A stretch of DNA of 64,000 nucleotides from Sphingopyxis sp. QXT-31 (GCF_001984035.1 NZ_CP019449.1:3162001-3226000); one strand, 5' to 3'; positions 34,576 through 44,005 are shown, counted from the stretch's first letter. Numbers and translations are program-made. Notes: generated from the sequence alone by a model not told the origin.

Positions 34576-35408
34576 GACCGCCCCCGACGGCGCTTGTCGT
34601 CGCGCTCGATTCGCACCTTCTTCGCGCCGCGCCCGTTGCCAAGCCGCAGTTCGGCGCGTTCGAACAGGCGGTCGACGATGAGGAACCGGCCTTGCACGCG
34701 GTAATTGACGAGCTCCGCACCCTCCTTGTCACCGAGCACGAAGAGCGGGGGCATATCGCCCTCGGCAATGCCGTCGCCAAACTCGACGAACAATTGGCGA
34801 CCGTCGTCGAAGATGCGCAGCGGGCGCCAGGGCACCTTGTCGCCGCTGATCCGATAACCAAAATTGAGCGCCGCAAAGTCGATGCCGCCCGCAACGGGTG
34901 CAGCGCGCTCCCGCTCGGTTTCGGCCGCTCGCAATGCGATCAGCTCATCGGCCGGGTAGGACCAGCTGACTGCGGCCATATAGGTCGAAGGCGTCGCGCG
35001 CAGTTCGAGATGATAGGTGCGGCGGTTGGTGTTGATGACGAGGTTCGTCATGATGTCGGGGCGGGTCGGCTTGACGAGAATATGAACGCGCCGCGACGTA
35101 CCGGCGCCGCTCAGCGTGTCGCCGATGACCCAGCGGACCGTATCGCCGGCGGCGACCGGTCCGGGTCCGACGAGCTCTTCACCTTCCTGGAGCGCGATGT
35201 CGGTGACCTGCCCCGGCGCCGTATAGATCTGGAACAGCGCGCCATCGGCCCAGGCATATTTCTGGATCGCGCCCTGGAAGCTCGCGCGATCGGGCTGAAC
35301 GCGCGCCGCGTCATTGGCCCGGCCGACCTGTGTCTTGACATCGGAGGGGGCGGCGACCGCAGGAAATGCCAGCGCGGCTGCGGTCACAAGAAAGATAAAA
35401 CGCGTCAC
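34572..35408 (-). CDS. trbG: TrbG/VirB9-like mating-pair protein
   Basis: 278 residues from GTG 35406-35408. AAGGAG lies 8 nt upstream and the GTG overlaps the trbF stop (GTGA), which is better than the upstream TTG at 35429. A signal peptide (RFIFLVTAAALAFPAVAA) precedes a VirB9-like N-domain and a C-terminal beta-domain. The tail is basic (KKVRIERDDKRRRGR). It forms the outer-membrane core ring with VirB10 and VirB7-like partners. Confidence 0.94.
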   Translation of the reverse strand: MTRFIFLVTAAALAFPAVAAPSDVKTQVGRANDAARVQPDRASFQGAIQKYAWADGALFQIYTAPGQVTDIALQEGEELVGPGPVAAGDTVRWVIGDTLSGAGTSRRVHILVKPTRPDIMTNLVINTNRRTYHLELRATPSTYMAAVSWSYPADELIALRAAETERERAAPVAGGIDFAALNFGYRISGDKVPWRPLRIFDDGRQLFVEFGDGIAEGDMPPLFVLGDKEGAELVNYRVQGRFLIVDRLFERAELRLGNGRGAKKVRIERDDKRRRGRS

Positions 35409-36091
35409 TGGCTGAGCTCCTTCGACCAATTTACTGCGGTGACAAAAATTCCGAGCGGGTTGCGCCGCAGGGCATCGGGGGTGCGGGGCGGCTGAACCGT
35501 CACGGTGACGATCGCCGACCAGCGCGACGTTTCGAGAAGGCTGCCGTCCTGATAGCGGCGCTCGGTCCAGGCGATACGAAAGCTGTCCTTGGAGGCCCGG
35601 ATCACGCTCGACACATCGACCGCGACCTGTCGTTTGCCGATCTCCGCGAAGGGATCGTTCAGCCTCGCATATTCATTTAGCGCCTGCGCGCCGCTCGCCG
35701 TGGTGAAATCATAGGCGCTGAGCCAGTCCTTGCGCAGCACCACCGGGTCGGCCGGAATCGACCGGACATGCTCGATGAAGCGCGCGAGATGGAAGGCGAT
35801 TTGCGGATCGGTCGGCGACCAGTCGGCGTCTGCGGGCGCGACGGCCCTTGCCTCGCCGAGCTTGTCGACCTCGACCACCCAGGGCGTGATCGTGCCGCGC
35901 AGCGACTGCCAGACCAGAGCCGAGGCGAGGCCGCCTGACAGAAGCAGGGTGCCGAAAAAGGCGAGCCGCCAATTCTTCGCCTGGACGCGCGCCGAGCCGA
36001 TGCGATCGTCCCAGACCTGCCCCGCGCGCTGATGCGGCGTGACCGGGACGGGCGAGATCCCATAATGATTGGAGGGCCTGCGGAAAATCAT
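35405..36091 (-). CDS. trbF: TrbF/VirB8-like mating-pair protein
   Basis: 228 residues: a short cytosolic tail, one membrane helix (about 44-62), and a periplasmic NTF2-like domain that ends with the VirB8/TrbF pattern PPRTPDALRRNPLGIFVTAVNW. It is an inner-membrane assembly factor of the type IV secretion channel. One base separates its start from the trbL stop. Confidence 0.94.
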   Translation of the reverse strand: MIFRRPSNHYGISPVPVTPHQRAGQVWDDRIGSARVQAKNWRLAFFGTLLLSGGLASALVWQSLRGTITPWVVEVDKLGEARAVAPADADWSPTDPQIAFHLARFIEHVRSIPADPVVLRKDWLSAYDFTTASGAQALNEYARLNDPFAEIGKRQVAVDVSSVIRASKDSFRIAWTERRYQDGSLLETSRWSAIVTVTVQPPRTPDALRRNPLGIFVTAVNWSKELSQ

Positions 36092-36092
36092 A

Positions 36093-37373
36093 TCAATCCC
36101 TTTCGCTGATGTCAGGTGCGGAGCCAGCGCCGTGGCTATCGCCGCCCTTCAGGGTCTGCGCGCCGACCATCGCGCCCTGCGCGACCGCCTGCCGCTGCCG
36201 CATCGCGGTCGCCCACGCGGGCGGCGTGCCGGCAGCAGTTGCCGGCCCGGCCTTCGCCGCCTGACCCGCGCGGCCGGCCGCAAATTGCTCGCGGGTCCCC
36301 TCGGCGGCACGCCGAAGCGGGGACGCCGCAGCGCTCGCCGCCGAGCGCGCGACACTGGCGAGACCCGCACCGACCGCCTGCGCCCCGCTCTTCCCGGCCG
36401 CGCCTGCGGCGTAGGAGGCCGATGCGCTGCCCGCAGTGCGGGTAGCGCCAGCCGCAGCGCCGCGCGCAAAGGTGGCGGCGGCACCGGTGGCCAGCGTCGC
36501 ACCCGCCGCGCCCGCGGCGAGCGTGGCGCCGGCGGCGACGGCCGTGCCGGCCGCAGCGCCTGCGCCGAGCTGGGGACCGCCCGCGACGATGCCATTGGCG
36601 ATCGAAGGACCGAAGATACCGAGACCCAGCAATGTGAGCGCGCCAAGCGCGATCGCCATCACCTGCTCGATGTCGGGCTCGGCGCCAATCTGGGCACCCA
36701 TGAAGCGATCGAAGAGGGTCGTGCCGATCCCGGTGATGACGGCGAGCACCAGCACCTTGATGCCCGAGGAGACGATATGGCCAAGGACGCGCTCCGCCAT
36801 GAAGGCGGTGCGGCCGAAAAAGGCGAAGGGGATCAGAACGAAGCCCGCGAGCGTGACGAGCTTGAATTCGAGGATCGTCACGAAGACCTGCACCGCGAGG
36901 ATGAAGAAGGCGAGGACGACGATCACCCAGGCGATGAGCAGGATCAATATCTGCACGAAGTTCGTGAAGAGCCCGATAGGCCCCAATAGGTCCTTGCTCG
37001 CATCAAGAAGCGGCTCCGCGGCATCGAGGCCCGTCGCCGCAACGACGCCCGGGCGCATGAAGTCGCCGATCGCCATGGCGCCGCCGCTTGCCTTCAGCCC
37101 GAGACCGGCAAAGCTTTCGAGCATGATTGTCGCCAGGCTCTGGAAATTACCGATGATGAACGCGAAGACGCCAATATAGAGCGTCTTCTTGACGAGGCGC
37201 TGAAGGACATCCTCGTCGGCGCCCCACGCCCAGAATAGCGCGGCGATCGTCACGTCGATGACGATGAGAGTCGTCGACAGAAAACCGACTTCGCCGCCGA
37301 GCAGTCCGAAGCCGCTGTCGATATAGGTCGAAAAGACCGACAAAAATTGGTCGATCACGCCCGTGTCGTTCAT
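36093..37373 (-). CDS. trbL: TrbL/VirB6-like polytopic mating-pair protein
   Basis: 426 residues. Six or so hydrophobic helices occupy residues about 25-270; the last 150 residues are extremely rich in Ala, Gly and Thr, as in TrbL proteins, and the C-terminus is polar. It forms part of the inner-membrane channel for DNA passage. The ATG overlaps the trbK-like stop by 4 bp. Confidence 0.94.
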   Translation of the reverse strand: MNDTGVIDQFLSVFSTYIDSGFGLLGGEVGFLSTTLIVIDVTIAALFWAWGADEDVLQRLVKKTLYIGVFAFIIGNFQSLATIMLESFAGLGLKASGGAMAIGDFMRPGVVAATGLDAAEPLLDASKDLLGPIGLFTNFVQILILLIAWVIVVLAFFILAVQVFVTILEFKLVTLAGFVLIPFAFFGRTAFMAERVLGHIVSSGIKVLVLAVITGIGTTLFDRFMGAQIGAEPDIEQVMAIALGALTLLGLGIFGPSIANGIVAGGPQLGAGAAAGTAVAAGATLAAGAAGATLATGAAATFARGAAAGATRTAGSASASYAAGAAGKSGAQAVGAGLASVARSAASAAASPLRRAAEGTREQFAAGRAGQAAKAGPATAAGTPPAWATAMRQRQAVAQGAMVGAQTLKGGDSHGAGSAPDISERD

Positions 37374-37621
37374 CGCTCGTTCCTCCGCTCACCGAAAAAC
37401 CGGCGACGCTTCGCTTCCCATGCCGCTTCGCAATCGGGGTCGGCCGTCGTGACGGTCCGGCAGCGGCGAAGCCTATCGTCCGGCGCCGGGTGTGCGTCCG
37501 CCCCGGAGACCTGGGGGGCGGACGCACGAGGCGCGGGCGGCAGGGTCGCGGCGACGAGCGCGAGCGTCATGGCGATTCCGCCCAGCACTGCCGCGCCGCC
37601 GATCCTGGCCGCCCGGCCCAT
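37370..37621 (-). CDS. TrbK-like putative entry-exclusion protein
   Basis: 83 residues from ATG 37619-37621: a short basic start, one membrane helix or signal (GGAAVLGGIAMTLALVAA), and a C-terminal region with two Cys in CRTVTTADPDCEAAWEAKRRRFFG, the pattern of the alternative TrbK in alphaproteobacterial trb operons. It should block redundant mating into cells that already carry the element. It lies between trbJ and trbL, one base after the trbJ stop. Confidence 0.85.
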   Translation of the reverse strand: MGRAARIGGAAVLGGIAMTLALVAATLPPAPRASAPQVSGADAHPAPDDRLRRCRTVTTADPDCEAAWEAKRRRFFGERRNER

Positions 37622-37622
37622 C

Positions 37623-38339
37623 TCAATTGCCTTTGAGGAAGCGGCGGAAGCGCTCGCGGCCTTCGGCCTCGGCAGCCGCCGCGCGGGCGGCATCGAGCAT
37701 CTGTGCCCGCCCCTGCGCGGCGATCGCAGCGGCAAGATCACCGAGTTGCTGCGACTGGAGCGCGAGCAGCTGATTGCCCGCCTGTGCCGCCTGGAGGGCG
37801 CCGGCCGCCGACTGGCTCGCGGTCACCAGCGTCGTGATCGAGCGGCGCGCATCGCCCATATTGCCGACAACGCCCGCCTGGACCTTCATCGCATCCTGGA
37901 AGGCGCCGACGCTGTCGTTCCAGCGCGCCTCGGCATTGGCGACCATTTCCGCCTGCGTGCCCGTCAGCGCGCCGCCCTTGTAGCGCGCGTCGAACGCCTT
38001 CTGGATGTCGCCGACGTCGAAGGCGACCCGCTGCGCTTCGCCGAGCAGGGTGCGGGTCCGGTCGATCTGGCCTTGCAGCTCCTCGAGCGTCGAGACCGGC
38101 AAGCCCGACAGGTTGCGTGCCTCGTTCGCGAGCGACGTCGCCTGGTTCTGCAGCTGCTTGATCTGATTGTTGATCTGCTCGAGCGTGCGCGCGGCGGTCA
38201 GGATGTTCTGCGCGTAATTGCGGGGATCGTGGACGATCCCGCCCACCTGGGCCGCGGCCGGGGCGGACACGGCCGCAGCCGCGATACCGCACCCGGCGAC
38301 GAGCAGCGCGGCGGCGCAATGGAAAATCTGGGTCTTCAT
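37623..38339 (-). CDS. trbJ: TrbJ/VirB5-like mating-pair protein
   Basis: 238 residues from the ATG at 38337-38339, which is 9 nt from AGGAG; a second ATG two codons upstream is too close to it. A signal peptide (HCAAALLVAGCGIAAAAVSAPAAAQ) leads into a largely alpha-helical, Gln- and Ala-rich protein with heptad-like stretches (TLEQINNQIKQLQNQATSL). VirB5/TrbJ proteins are minor pilus or adhesin components. Confidence 0.93.
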   Translation of the reverse strand: MKTQIFHCAAALLVAGCGIAAAAVSAPAAAQVGGIVHDPRNYAQNILTAARTLEQINNQIKQLQNQATSLANEARNLSGLPVSTLEELQGQIDRTRTLLGEAQRVAFDVGDIQKAFDARYKGGALTGTQAEMVANAEARWNDSVGAFQDAMKVQAGVVGNMGDARRSITTLVTASQSAAGALQAAQAGNQLLALQSQQLGDLAAAIAAQGRAQMLDAARAAAAEAEGRERFRRFLKGN

Positions 38340-38345
38340 GGTCAT

Positions 38346-40781
38346 TCACTCCTTCAGGGTGGAAGATTCGAGATTGGCGAGAAGATCGGCCGCCCAGTCG
38401 AGGCGGCGCTCGCGCAGCCAGGCGGCGGCAAAGCCATCGCTCCCATGTTCGGCGACGAGTTCGCCGATGCGGATCTGATCGGTCTTGGAAGACGCGGCGG
38501 CGAAGGCGAGCGCGATCTCGCCGAGGCCCAGTTCGAACAGCCGGTTTCCGCGGCGCGACTGGCAATAATAGTCGCGTTTCGGGGTCGACCGGCTCAATAT
38601 CTCGATCTGCCGGTCGTTGAGGCCGAAGCGCTCATAGACCCGCGCGATCTGCGGCTCGGCGGCGCGCTCGTTGGGAAGGAATATCCGCGTCGGGCAGCTT
38701 TCGATGATCGCGGGCGCGATGCTCGAACTCTCGATATCGGCCAGACTCTGCGTCGCGAAGATGACGCTCGCATTCTTCTTGCGCAGCGTTTTCAGCCATT
38801 CGCGCAGCTGCGCAGCGAAGGCGGGGCTGTCGAGGATAAGCCAGCCCTCATCGATGATGATCAGCGTCGGCGAACCGTCGAGGCGCTGCCCGATGCGGTG
38901 AAAGAGATAGGCGAGCACGGCGGGGGCGGAAGCGGCGCCGACGAGCCCCTCGGTTTCGAGCGCCTGCACACGCGCGTCGCCGAGGCGTTCGACCTCCGCG
39001 TCGAGGAGGCGTCCCCAGGGTCCGCCGACCAGATAGGGCGCCAGCGCCTGCTTCAATTCCTGCGATTGCAGCAGGACCGCGAGCCCGGTCAGTGTCCGCT
39101 CCGCGACCGGCGCGGTGGCCAGCGACGTCAGCGCCGACCAGAGATGTTCCTTCGCGGCCGGATCGACCGCGACGCCTTCGCCCGCGAGGAGCGCGGCCAG
39201 CCATTCGGCGGCCCATGCCCGTTCGCCCGCCTCGTCGATGCGCGCGAGCGGCTGGAGCGCGACGCCGCCGCCGTCATCCTGCAAGGCGCCGCCCAGATCC
39301 TGCCAGTCGCCGCCCATGGCGAGCGTCGCGGCGCGGATCGAGCCGCCGAAATCGAAGGCGAAGATCTGGCCATGCTCATAGCGCCGGAACTGCAGCGCCA
39401 TCAGTGCGAGGAGCACCGACTTGCCGGCGCCCGTCGGGCCGACGACAAGGCTATGGCCGACGTCGCCGACATGAAGAGTGAGGCGGAACGGGGTCGAGCC
39501 TTCGGTCTTGCCATAGAGCAAGGGGGCATCACCGAAATGCTCGTCCCGTTCCGCCCCCGCCCACACCGCTGACAAGGGTATGAGGTGGGCGAGATTGAGC
39601 GTCGAAATGGGGGGCTGGCGGACATTGGCATAGACATGGCCGGGGAGACTCCCGAGCCAGGCGTCGACCCCGTTCATGCCCTCGACCGTGCAGGTGAAAT
39701 CGCGGCCCTGGATGACCTTCTCGGCGAGCCGCAGCTTTTCGGCCGCGATGGCGGGATCCTTGTCCCAGACGGTGAGCGTCGCGGTCACATAGGCGATGCC
39801 TGCATGGTCGGCGCCGAGTTCCTGCAATGCCATATCGGCGTCGGCCGCCTTGTTCGAGGCGTCCGAGTCCATGAGCACCGAGGCCTCGTTGGTCATCACT
39901 TCCTTGAGGATCGCGGCGACCGATTTGCGCTTGGCGAACCATTGCCGCCGGATTTTGGTCAGCAGCTTCGTCGCGTCGGTCTTGTCGAGCATGATCGCGC
40001 GCGTCGACCAGCGATAGGCGAAAGCGAGCCGGTTGAGCTCGTCGAGCAGGCCCGGCCAGGTCGCGGTCGGAAAGCCGGTGATCGTCAGCGTGCGGAGATG
40101 ATGCTCGCCGAGCCGCGGCGCGAGCCCACCGACGAGCGGCTGGTCGGTCAGCAGCGCGTCGAGGTAGACGGGTGTTTCGGGGACGCGGACGCGCTGCCGG
40201 TTGGTCGAGACGCAGCTGTGGAGATAGGTGAGTGTCTCGCCGTCGCCCAGCCATTCGGCCTCGGGAACGAAGCCTTCGATCAGATGGAGCAGCCGCCCGC
40301 TGCGGTCGACAAAGCCCTTCAGATATTCTTTCGGATCGACACCCGCCTCCGAGCGCCCCTCATAAAGCCAGGCTTCCGCACGCGCGGCCTCTTCCGCGGG
40401 CGGCATCCAGAGCAGGGTCAGATAATAGAAGCTTTCGAAATGCGCGCCTTCCTCGCGGAACTGCTCGCGGCGCTCGACATCGACCAGCGCCGAGACGGCG
40501 TCGGGAAAATCCGAGACCGGATAGGATATCGCGGGAACACGCTGCGCCTCGACGAAGACCGCCCAGCCCGAGCCGAGCCGCCGCAGCGCATTGTTGAGCC
40601 GCGCGGTCACCGAGACGAGTTCGGCCGGGGTCGCGCTGTCGAGGTCGGGACCGCGAAAGCGCGCAGTGCGCTGGAAGGAGCCATCCTTGTTGAGGACGAC
40701 GCCCTCGGCGACGAGCGCCACCCAGGGAAGATAGTCGGCGAGGGAAGCCGATTTGGTGCGATATTCGGCGAGGTTCATCAT
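38346..40781 (-). CDS. trbE: TrbE/VirB4-like conjugation ATPase
   Basis: 811 residues from the first of two tandem ATGs, which overlaps the trbD stop by 4 bp. Walker A is GPTGAGKSVLL and Walker B lies in LIIIDEGWLIL, both in the C-terminal RecA-like half; the N-terminal half matches CagE/TrbE. The frame is open far upstream, but that extension lies over trbD and trbC. It powers pilus assembly and substrate transfer. Confidence 0.96.
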   Translation of the reverse strand: MMNLAEYRTKSASLADYLPWVALVAEGVVLNKDGSFQRTARFRGPDLDSATPAELVSVTARLNNALRRLGSGWAVFVEAQRVPAISYPVSDFPDAVSALVDVERREQFREEGAHFESFYYLTLLWMPPAEEAARAEAWLYEGRSEAGVDPKEYLKGFVDRSGRLLHLIEGFVPEAEWLGDGETLTYLHSCVSTNRQRVRVPETPVYLDALLTDQPLVGGLAPRLGEHHLRTLTITGFPTATWPGLLDELNRLAFAYRWSTRAIMLDKTDATKLLTKIRRQWFAKRKSVAAILKEVMTNEASVLMDSDASNKAADADMALQELGADHAGIAYVTATLTVWDKDPAIAAEKLRLAEKVIQGRDFTCTVEGMNGVDAWLGSLPGHVYANVRQPPISTLNLAHLIPLSAVWAGAERDEHFGDAPLLYGKTEGSTPFRLTLHVGDVGHSLVVGPTGAGKSVLLALMALQFRRYEHGQIFAFDFGGSIRAATLAMGGDWQDLGGALQDDGGGVALQPLARIDEAGERAWAAEWLAALLAGEGVAVDPAAKEHLWSALTSLATAPVAERTLTGLAVLLQSQELKQALAPYLVGGPWGRLLDAEVERLGDARVQALETEGLVGAASAPAVLAYLFHRIGQRLDGSPTLIIIDEGWLILDSPAFAAQLREWLKTLRKKNASVIFATQSLADIESSSIAPAIIESCPTRIFLPNERAAEPQIARVYERFGLNDRQIEILSRSTPKRDYYCQSRRGNRLFELGLGEIALAFAAASSKTDQIRIGELVAEHGSDGFAAAWLRERRLDWAADLLANLESSTLKE

Positions 40782-41047
40782 GGGCGCATCCAGACAGGAA
40801 ATTTGAGGTGGCGGCGGGCGACGTCGACGAACTGCGGGTCGTGCCGCGCCGCCCAGACCGAAAGGGCATGGCCGATCGCCCAGAGGGCAAGGCCGGCGAT
40901 CCAGAGCCGAAGGCCAAGCCCGATCGCGCCGGCGAGGGTGCCGTTGACGATCGCCAGGCTGCGCGGCGCGCCGCCGAGCAGGATCGGCTCGGCGAGCGCG
41001 CGGTGGACCGGCGCGAACAAGCCCGGAATGTCGGCCTCCTGTGCCAT
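40778..41047 (-). CDS. trbD: TrbD/VirB3-like mating-pair protein
   Basis: 89 residues with two close hydrophobic segments (about 26-60) after a short polar start (PGLFAPVHRALAEPILLGGAPR), the usual TrbD pattern. It is a small inner-membrane partner of the VirB4 ATPase. 4-bp overlap with trbE downstream and a 1-base overlap with the trbC stop codon upstream. Confidence 0.92.
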   Translation of the reverse strand: MAQEADIPGLFAPVHRALAEPILLGGAPRSLAIVNGTLAGAIGLGLRLWIAGLALWAIGHALSVWAARHDPQFVDVARRHLKFPVWMRP

Positions 41048-41379
41048 CAGACGAGCGCCCCGCCGCCGAAGGAGAAGAAGGAGAGGAAGAAGCTCGATGC
41101 CGCGAAGGCGATCGACAGGCCGAAGACGATCTGGACCAGCCGGCGGAAACCGCCCGAGGTATCGCCGAAGGCAAGGCTGAGGCCGGTGACGATGATGATG
41201 ATCACCGCGACGATCTTCGCGACCGGACCCTCGATGCTCTCGAGGATCGACTGGAGCGGCGCTTCCCAGGGCATCGACGAGCCGCCGGCATGGGCCGGGA
41301 CGGCGACGATCATCGCGACGACGATCGCGGTCGAAGTGAGCATGGCGCGGCGGGCGCCTTGCCGGGCGGCACGGATCAT
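41047..41379 (-). CDS. trbC: TrbC/VirB2-like prepilin
   Basis: 110 residues: an N-terminal signal with AHA cleavage site, then two hydrophobic segments (VAKIVAVIIIIVTGLSLAFG and a second ending SFFSFGGG) separated by a short basic loop, the pilin pattern of VirB2/TrbC. The mature product may be processed by the TraF-type peptidase encoded at 50510-51079. Coupled to trbB by ATGA. Confidence 0.92.
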   Translation of the reverse strand: MIRAARQGARRAMLTSTAIVVAMIVAVPAHAGGSSMPWEAPLQSILESIEGPVAKIVAVIIIIVTGLSLAFGDTSGGFRRLVQIVFGLSIAFAASSFFLSFFSFGGGALV

Positions 41380-42356
41380 GAGCTTTCTCCTTCTTGTGTG
41401 TGCGGGACAAGGCGATATTCGCCGGTGGCGGGATCGAGCCCGTCTACCCGCGCCAGTTCGGACAGGCGCCGGCCGGTCCCATCGCGGACGAGGACGGCAA
41501 CAAGGTCGATGGTTTCGGCAAGCAACGCGCGCGGCACGGTTACGACCGCCTCCTGGATGAGCTGCTCCATGCGGCGGAGCGCCCCGAGCGCGCTTCCGGC
41601 GTGGATCGTACCGATCCCGCCCGGATGCCCTGTTCCCCAAGCCTTCAGCAGATCGAGCGCTTCGGGGCCGCGCACCTCGCCGATCGGAATGCGATCGGGC
41701 CGGAGGCGGAGCGACGAGCGCACGAGGTCGGTGAGCGATGCGACCCCGTCCTTGGTGCGCATGGCGACGACATTGCGCGCGGCGCACTGCAACTCGCGTA
41801 TATCCTCGATGAGGATGACCCGGTCATCGGTGCCGGCGATCTCTGCGAGCAGCGCGTTGGCGAGCGTCGTCTTGCCGGTTCCGGTGCCGCCGGCGACGAG
41901 AATGTTCATCCGCCCGGCGACCGCATGTCGCAGCGAGGCGGCGGCAGCCGGCGCCATGATGCGCGCGCCCACATAGTCGTCGAGTGTGAAAACGGTGGCC
42001 GCCGGCTTGCGGATCGCGAAGGCCGGAGCGATCACTACGGGCGGCAGCAGTCCCTCGAACCGTTCGCCGCCGCCGGGCAGTTCGGCCGATACGCGGGGAC
42101 TTCCGGCATGAACTTCGGCGCCGACATGATGCGCGACGAGGCGGATGATGCGTTCGCCATCGGCTGCACTCAGCCATGTGCCGCTATCCGAAAGGCCAGC
42201 ACCCAAGCGGTCGACCCAGAGGCGGCCGTCCGGATTGAGCATGATCTCGACGACTTGCGGGTCGGCAAGCCAGCCGGCGATCGCCGCTCCGAATGCGGTC
42301 TGCAACATGCGCGCGCTGCGATTTCGCGCTTCTAGCCGGATCGGTTCTGCAGCCAT
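41376..42356 (-). CDS. trbB: TrbB/VirB11-like conjugation ATPase
   Basis: 326 residues from ATG 42354-42356 (GGGG upstream; an upstream TTG at 42434 is weaker). Walker A GGTGTGKTT, an Asp box (VILIEDIRELQ), Walker B-like region and His box (GTGHPGGIGTIHAGSA) identify a hexameric VirB11/TrbB traffic ATPase. First gene of the eleven-gene trb operon, transcribed away from the LuxR-type gene. Confidence 0.95.
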   Translation of the reverse strand: MAAEPIRLEARNRSARMLQTAFGAAIAGWLADPQVVEIMLNPDGRLWVDRLGAGLSDSGTWLSAADGERIIRLVAHHVGAEVHAGSPRVSAELPGGGERFEGLLPPVVIAPAFAIRKPAATVFTLDDYVGARIMAPAAAASLRHAVAGRMNILVAGGTGTGKTTLANALLAEIAGTDDRVILIEDIRELQCAARNVVAMRTKDGVASLTDLVRSSLRLRPDRIPIGEVRGPEALDLLKAWGTGHPGGIGTIHAGSALGALRRMEQLIQEAVVTVPRALLAETIDLVAVLVRDGTGRRLSELARVDGLDPATGEYRLVPHTQEGESS

Positions 42357-42576
42357 GAGAGGACCCCGTTTCGCGGCGCCGGACCGGAGTGTCCGTGCGA
42401 CGGGGCCGAGTAAGAGACGCAGGGATTGCCCCAATTCAACAAGCTTTTGAGCGCGTCGCAGCGTGGCGTTGAAAGACAGGCTATGGCGTAGGCGCCGTCA
42501 TCGCGAACGAGCGGCCGCGCCCCCGCGAATCACTCCCGGGGCTTGTGCCGGAGGCGATTTTGACAAGAGTGTGAAC

Positions 42577-43095
42577 ATGAGTGATTCGAGGTCGCACACA
42601 TTTGAGGACGCCGAACGCTGGGCGCGCCTCACTGACAAGCAGCGGGCCTGCCTCGATCTCCTGATCGAGCGACAGACCTCGAAGCAGATTGCGCGGCAGC
42701 TCGGAATCGCCAAGCCCACCGTCGATCTCCGGCTGACCAAGGCGCGCGACATATTGGGGACGGCGAACCGCGACGAGACCGCGATCGTCTATGCCCGCCT
42801 CAAACAGACCTATGATCGGATCACATGCGATCCGATCGACCTTCCGCCGCCGCCTACGCTCGTGCCATCCCACTTCCCGGACGGAGGCCCGGCCGACGCG
42901 ATGGCGCTGAATGACAGTGTCCTGGCGGCGGACGGGCCGATGGAGGCCAGCCCGCCGTTCAGGGATTTCTGGAGGCATGACCATGCCCGGACAAGGCGAG
43001 CGCTGATCATGGCGGCCATGATGGTCGCACTGGTCCTGCTCATCTTATCGGGGCTCGCCATCGCCCAGGCGCTGACGACGCTGATCTCCGGCTGA
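42577..43095 (+). CDS. LuxR-type HTH regulator with C-terminal membrane anchor
   Basis: 172 residues from ATG 42577. Residues about 18-60 form a LuxR/GerE helix-turn-helix (LTDKQRACLDLLIERQTSKQIARQLGI). A Pro-rich linker follows, and the last ~28 residues are a hydrophobic helix (RALIMAAMMVALVLLILSGLA). There is no receiver or autoinducer domain. Placed divergently from trbB with 220 bp between the starts, it is a good candidate regulator of conjugation genes. Membrane tethering would be unusual for this fold. Confidence 0.82.
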   Translation: MSDSRSHTFEDAERWARLTDKQRACLDLLIERQTSKQIARQLGIAKPTVDLRLTKARDILGTANRDETAIVYARLKQTYDRITCDPIDLPPPPTLVPSHFPDGGPADAMALNDSVLAADGPMEASPPFRDFWRHDHARTRRALIMAAMMVALVLLILSGLAIAQALTTLISG

Positions 43096-43157
43096 TCCCT
43101 TTCCCTTGTGCCCAAGCAATCGCCGGATCGCCCCCGCTTTCCGGAAAAGGAGAAGTC

Positions 43158-43490
43158 ATGTCCAAAGAAATCAACTTCGCAGCAGCTCGTCTCGAGCGCG
43201 ACGTCCCGGCTGCGGAAGGCAGAGTCGACGATGCCCTCATCGCGGTGTCCTCGCTGATGACAAGTGTCGTGACCGCACGCCGCGATACCATCGGGGTGCC
43301 GGCCACCAGCGGCCATGCAACGATCCGGCGGCTCGCGAAGGCACAGATGGCGCTGGTCGATGTGAGCGGTGACATCCTTCGCGTCCATGGCGATCTCGTG
43401 CAAATCGGACGCGAGACGGCGGGCTATGACCTTCATGAATGCCCGGCGATCGCCGGTGCGGTTTCCGAGCCTCTTCCGGCGGCCGCCTGA
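43158..43490 (+). CDS. Conserved hypothetical protein of the conjugative element
   Basis: 110 residues, start ATG 43158 with AAGGAG. Mostly helical by composition, no signal or membrane helix, and no recognised domain. Residues 25-70 suggest a helical bundle. It follows the LuxR-type gene on the same strand and precedes a small membrane protein and the RadC fusion, so the four may be one transcript. Confidence 0.65.
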   Translation: MSKEINFAAARLERDVPAAEGRVDDALIAVSSLMTSVVTARRDTIGVPATSGHATIRRLAKAQMALVDVSGDILRVHGDLVQIGRETAGYDLHECPAIAGAVSEPLPAAA

Positions 43491-43531
43491 CCCCGATTGA
43501 CCCGGAGCAATCAGCATGAAAGGTTCGGGCG

Positions 43532-44005
43532 ATGCGCATGGCATTTTTCCTCGCTTTCTTGCTGGTTGCTCTTGGCTATGCCGCCTGGCGCGGGGGCGGA
43601 CCCGAACGCGCGATGGCCGCGATCGCGCTGACCATGGTGGGAGCGGACAAGATGCTCCACGCTTTCGTACCGGTCGAATTCGCATCGCTGGACACGGGCC
43701 ATCTAGCGATCGACCTGTTCGGCGCGACCGCAACCACCCTGCTCGCGCTTTTTGCGCATCGCTTCTGGCCCATGTGCGTCGCGGTGCTCCATATACTCCC
43801 GCTCCTCGCGCACACGAGCCGGTTCCTCGATGTGGAGATTCATCCGGCGGCTTATCTGACGATGCAGGTCGCGACCTCGTGGCTGGTTCCGCCGATCCTC
43901 ATCCTCGCAACCTGGCGGCACCAGCGACGCCTGGCGCGCGGCGACAGCGAGCCGTCCTGGTACATCTCGTCGCGTCGATCGATCCCGAGAACAGCCAATC
44001 GATAG
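43532..44005 (+). CDS. Small integral membrane protein of the conjugative element
   Basis: 157 residues with about four hydrophobic segments (for example AFFLAFLLVALGYAAW and LAIDLFGATATTLLALFAH). No family recognised. Its 3' part runs in a different frame over the probable start of the RadC gene, so the two overlap by up to 127 bp. The membrane pattern and place argue for a real gene, possibly envelope-related. Confidence 0.65.
   Translation: MRMAFFLAFLLVALGYAAWRGGGPERAMAAIALTMVGADKMLHAFVPVEFASLDTGHLAIDLFGATATTLLALFAHRFWPMCVAVLHILPLLAHTSRFLDVEIHPAAYLTMQVATSWLVPPILILATWRHQRRLARGDSEPSWYISSRRSIPRTANR

Noticed and set aside
37347..39572. 741-residue plus-strand ORF opposite trbJ and trbE
   Set aside because: Antisense artefact; trbJ and trbE are well supported on the minus strand.
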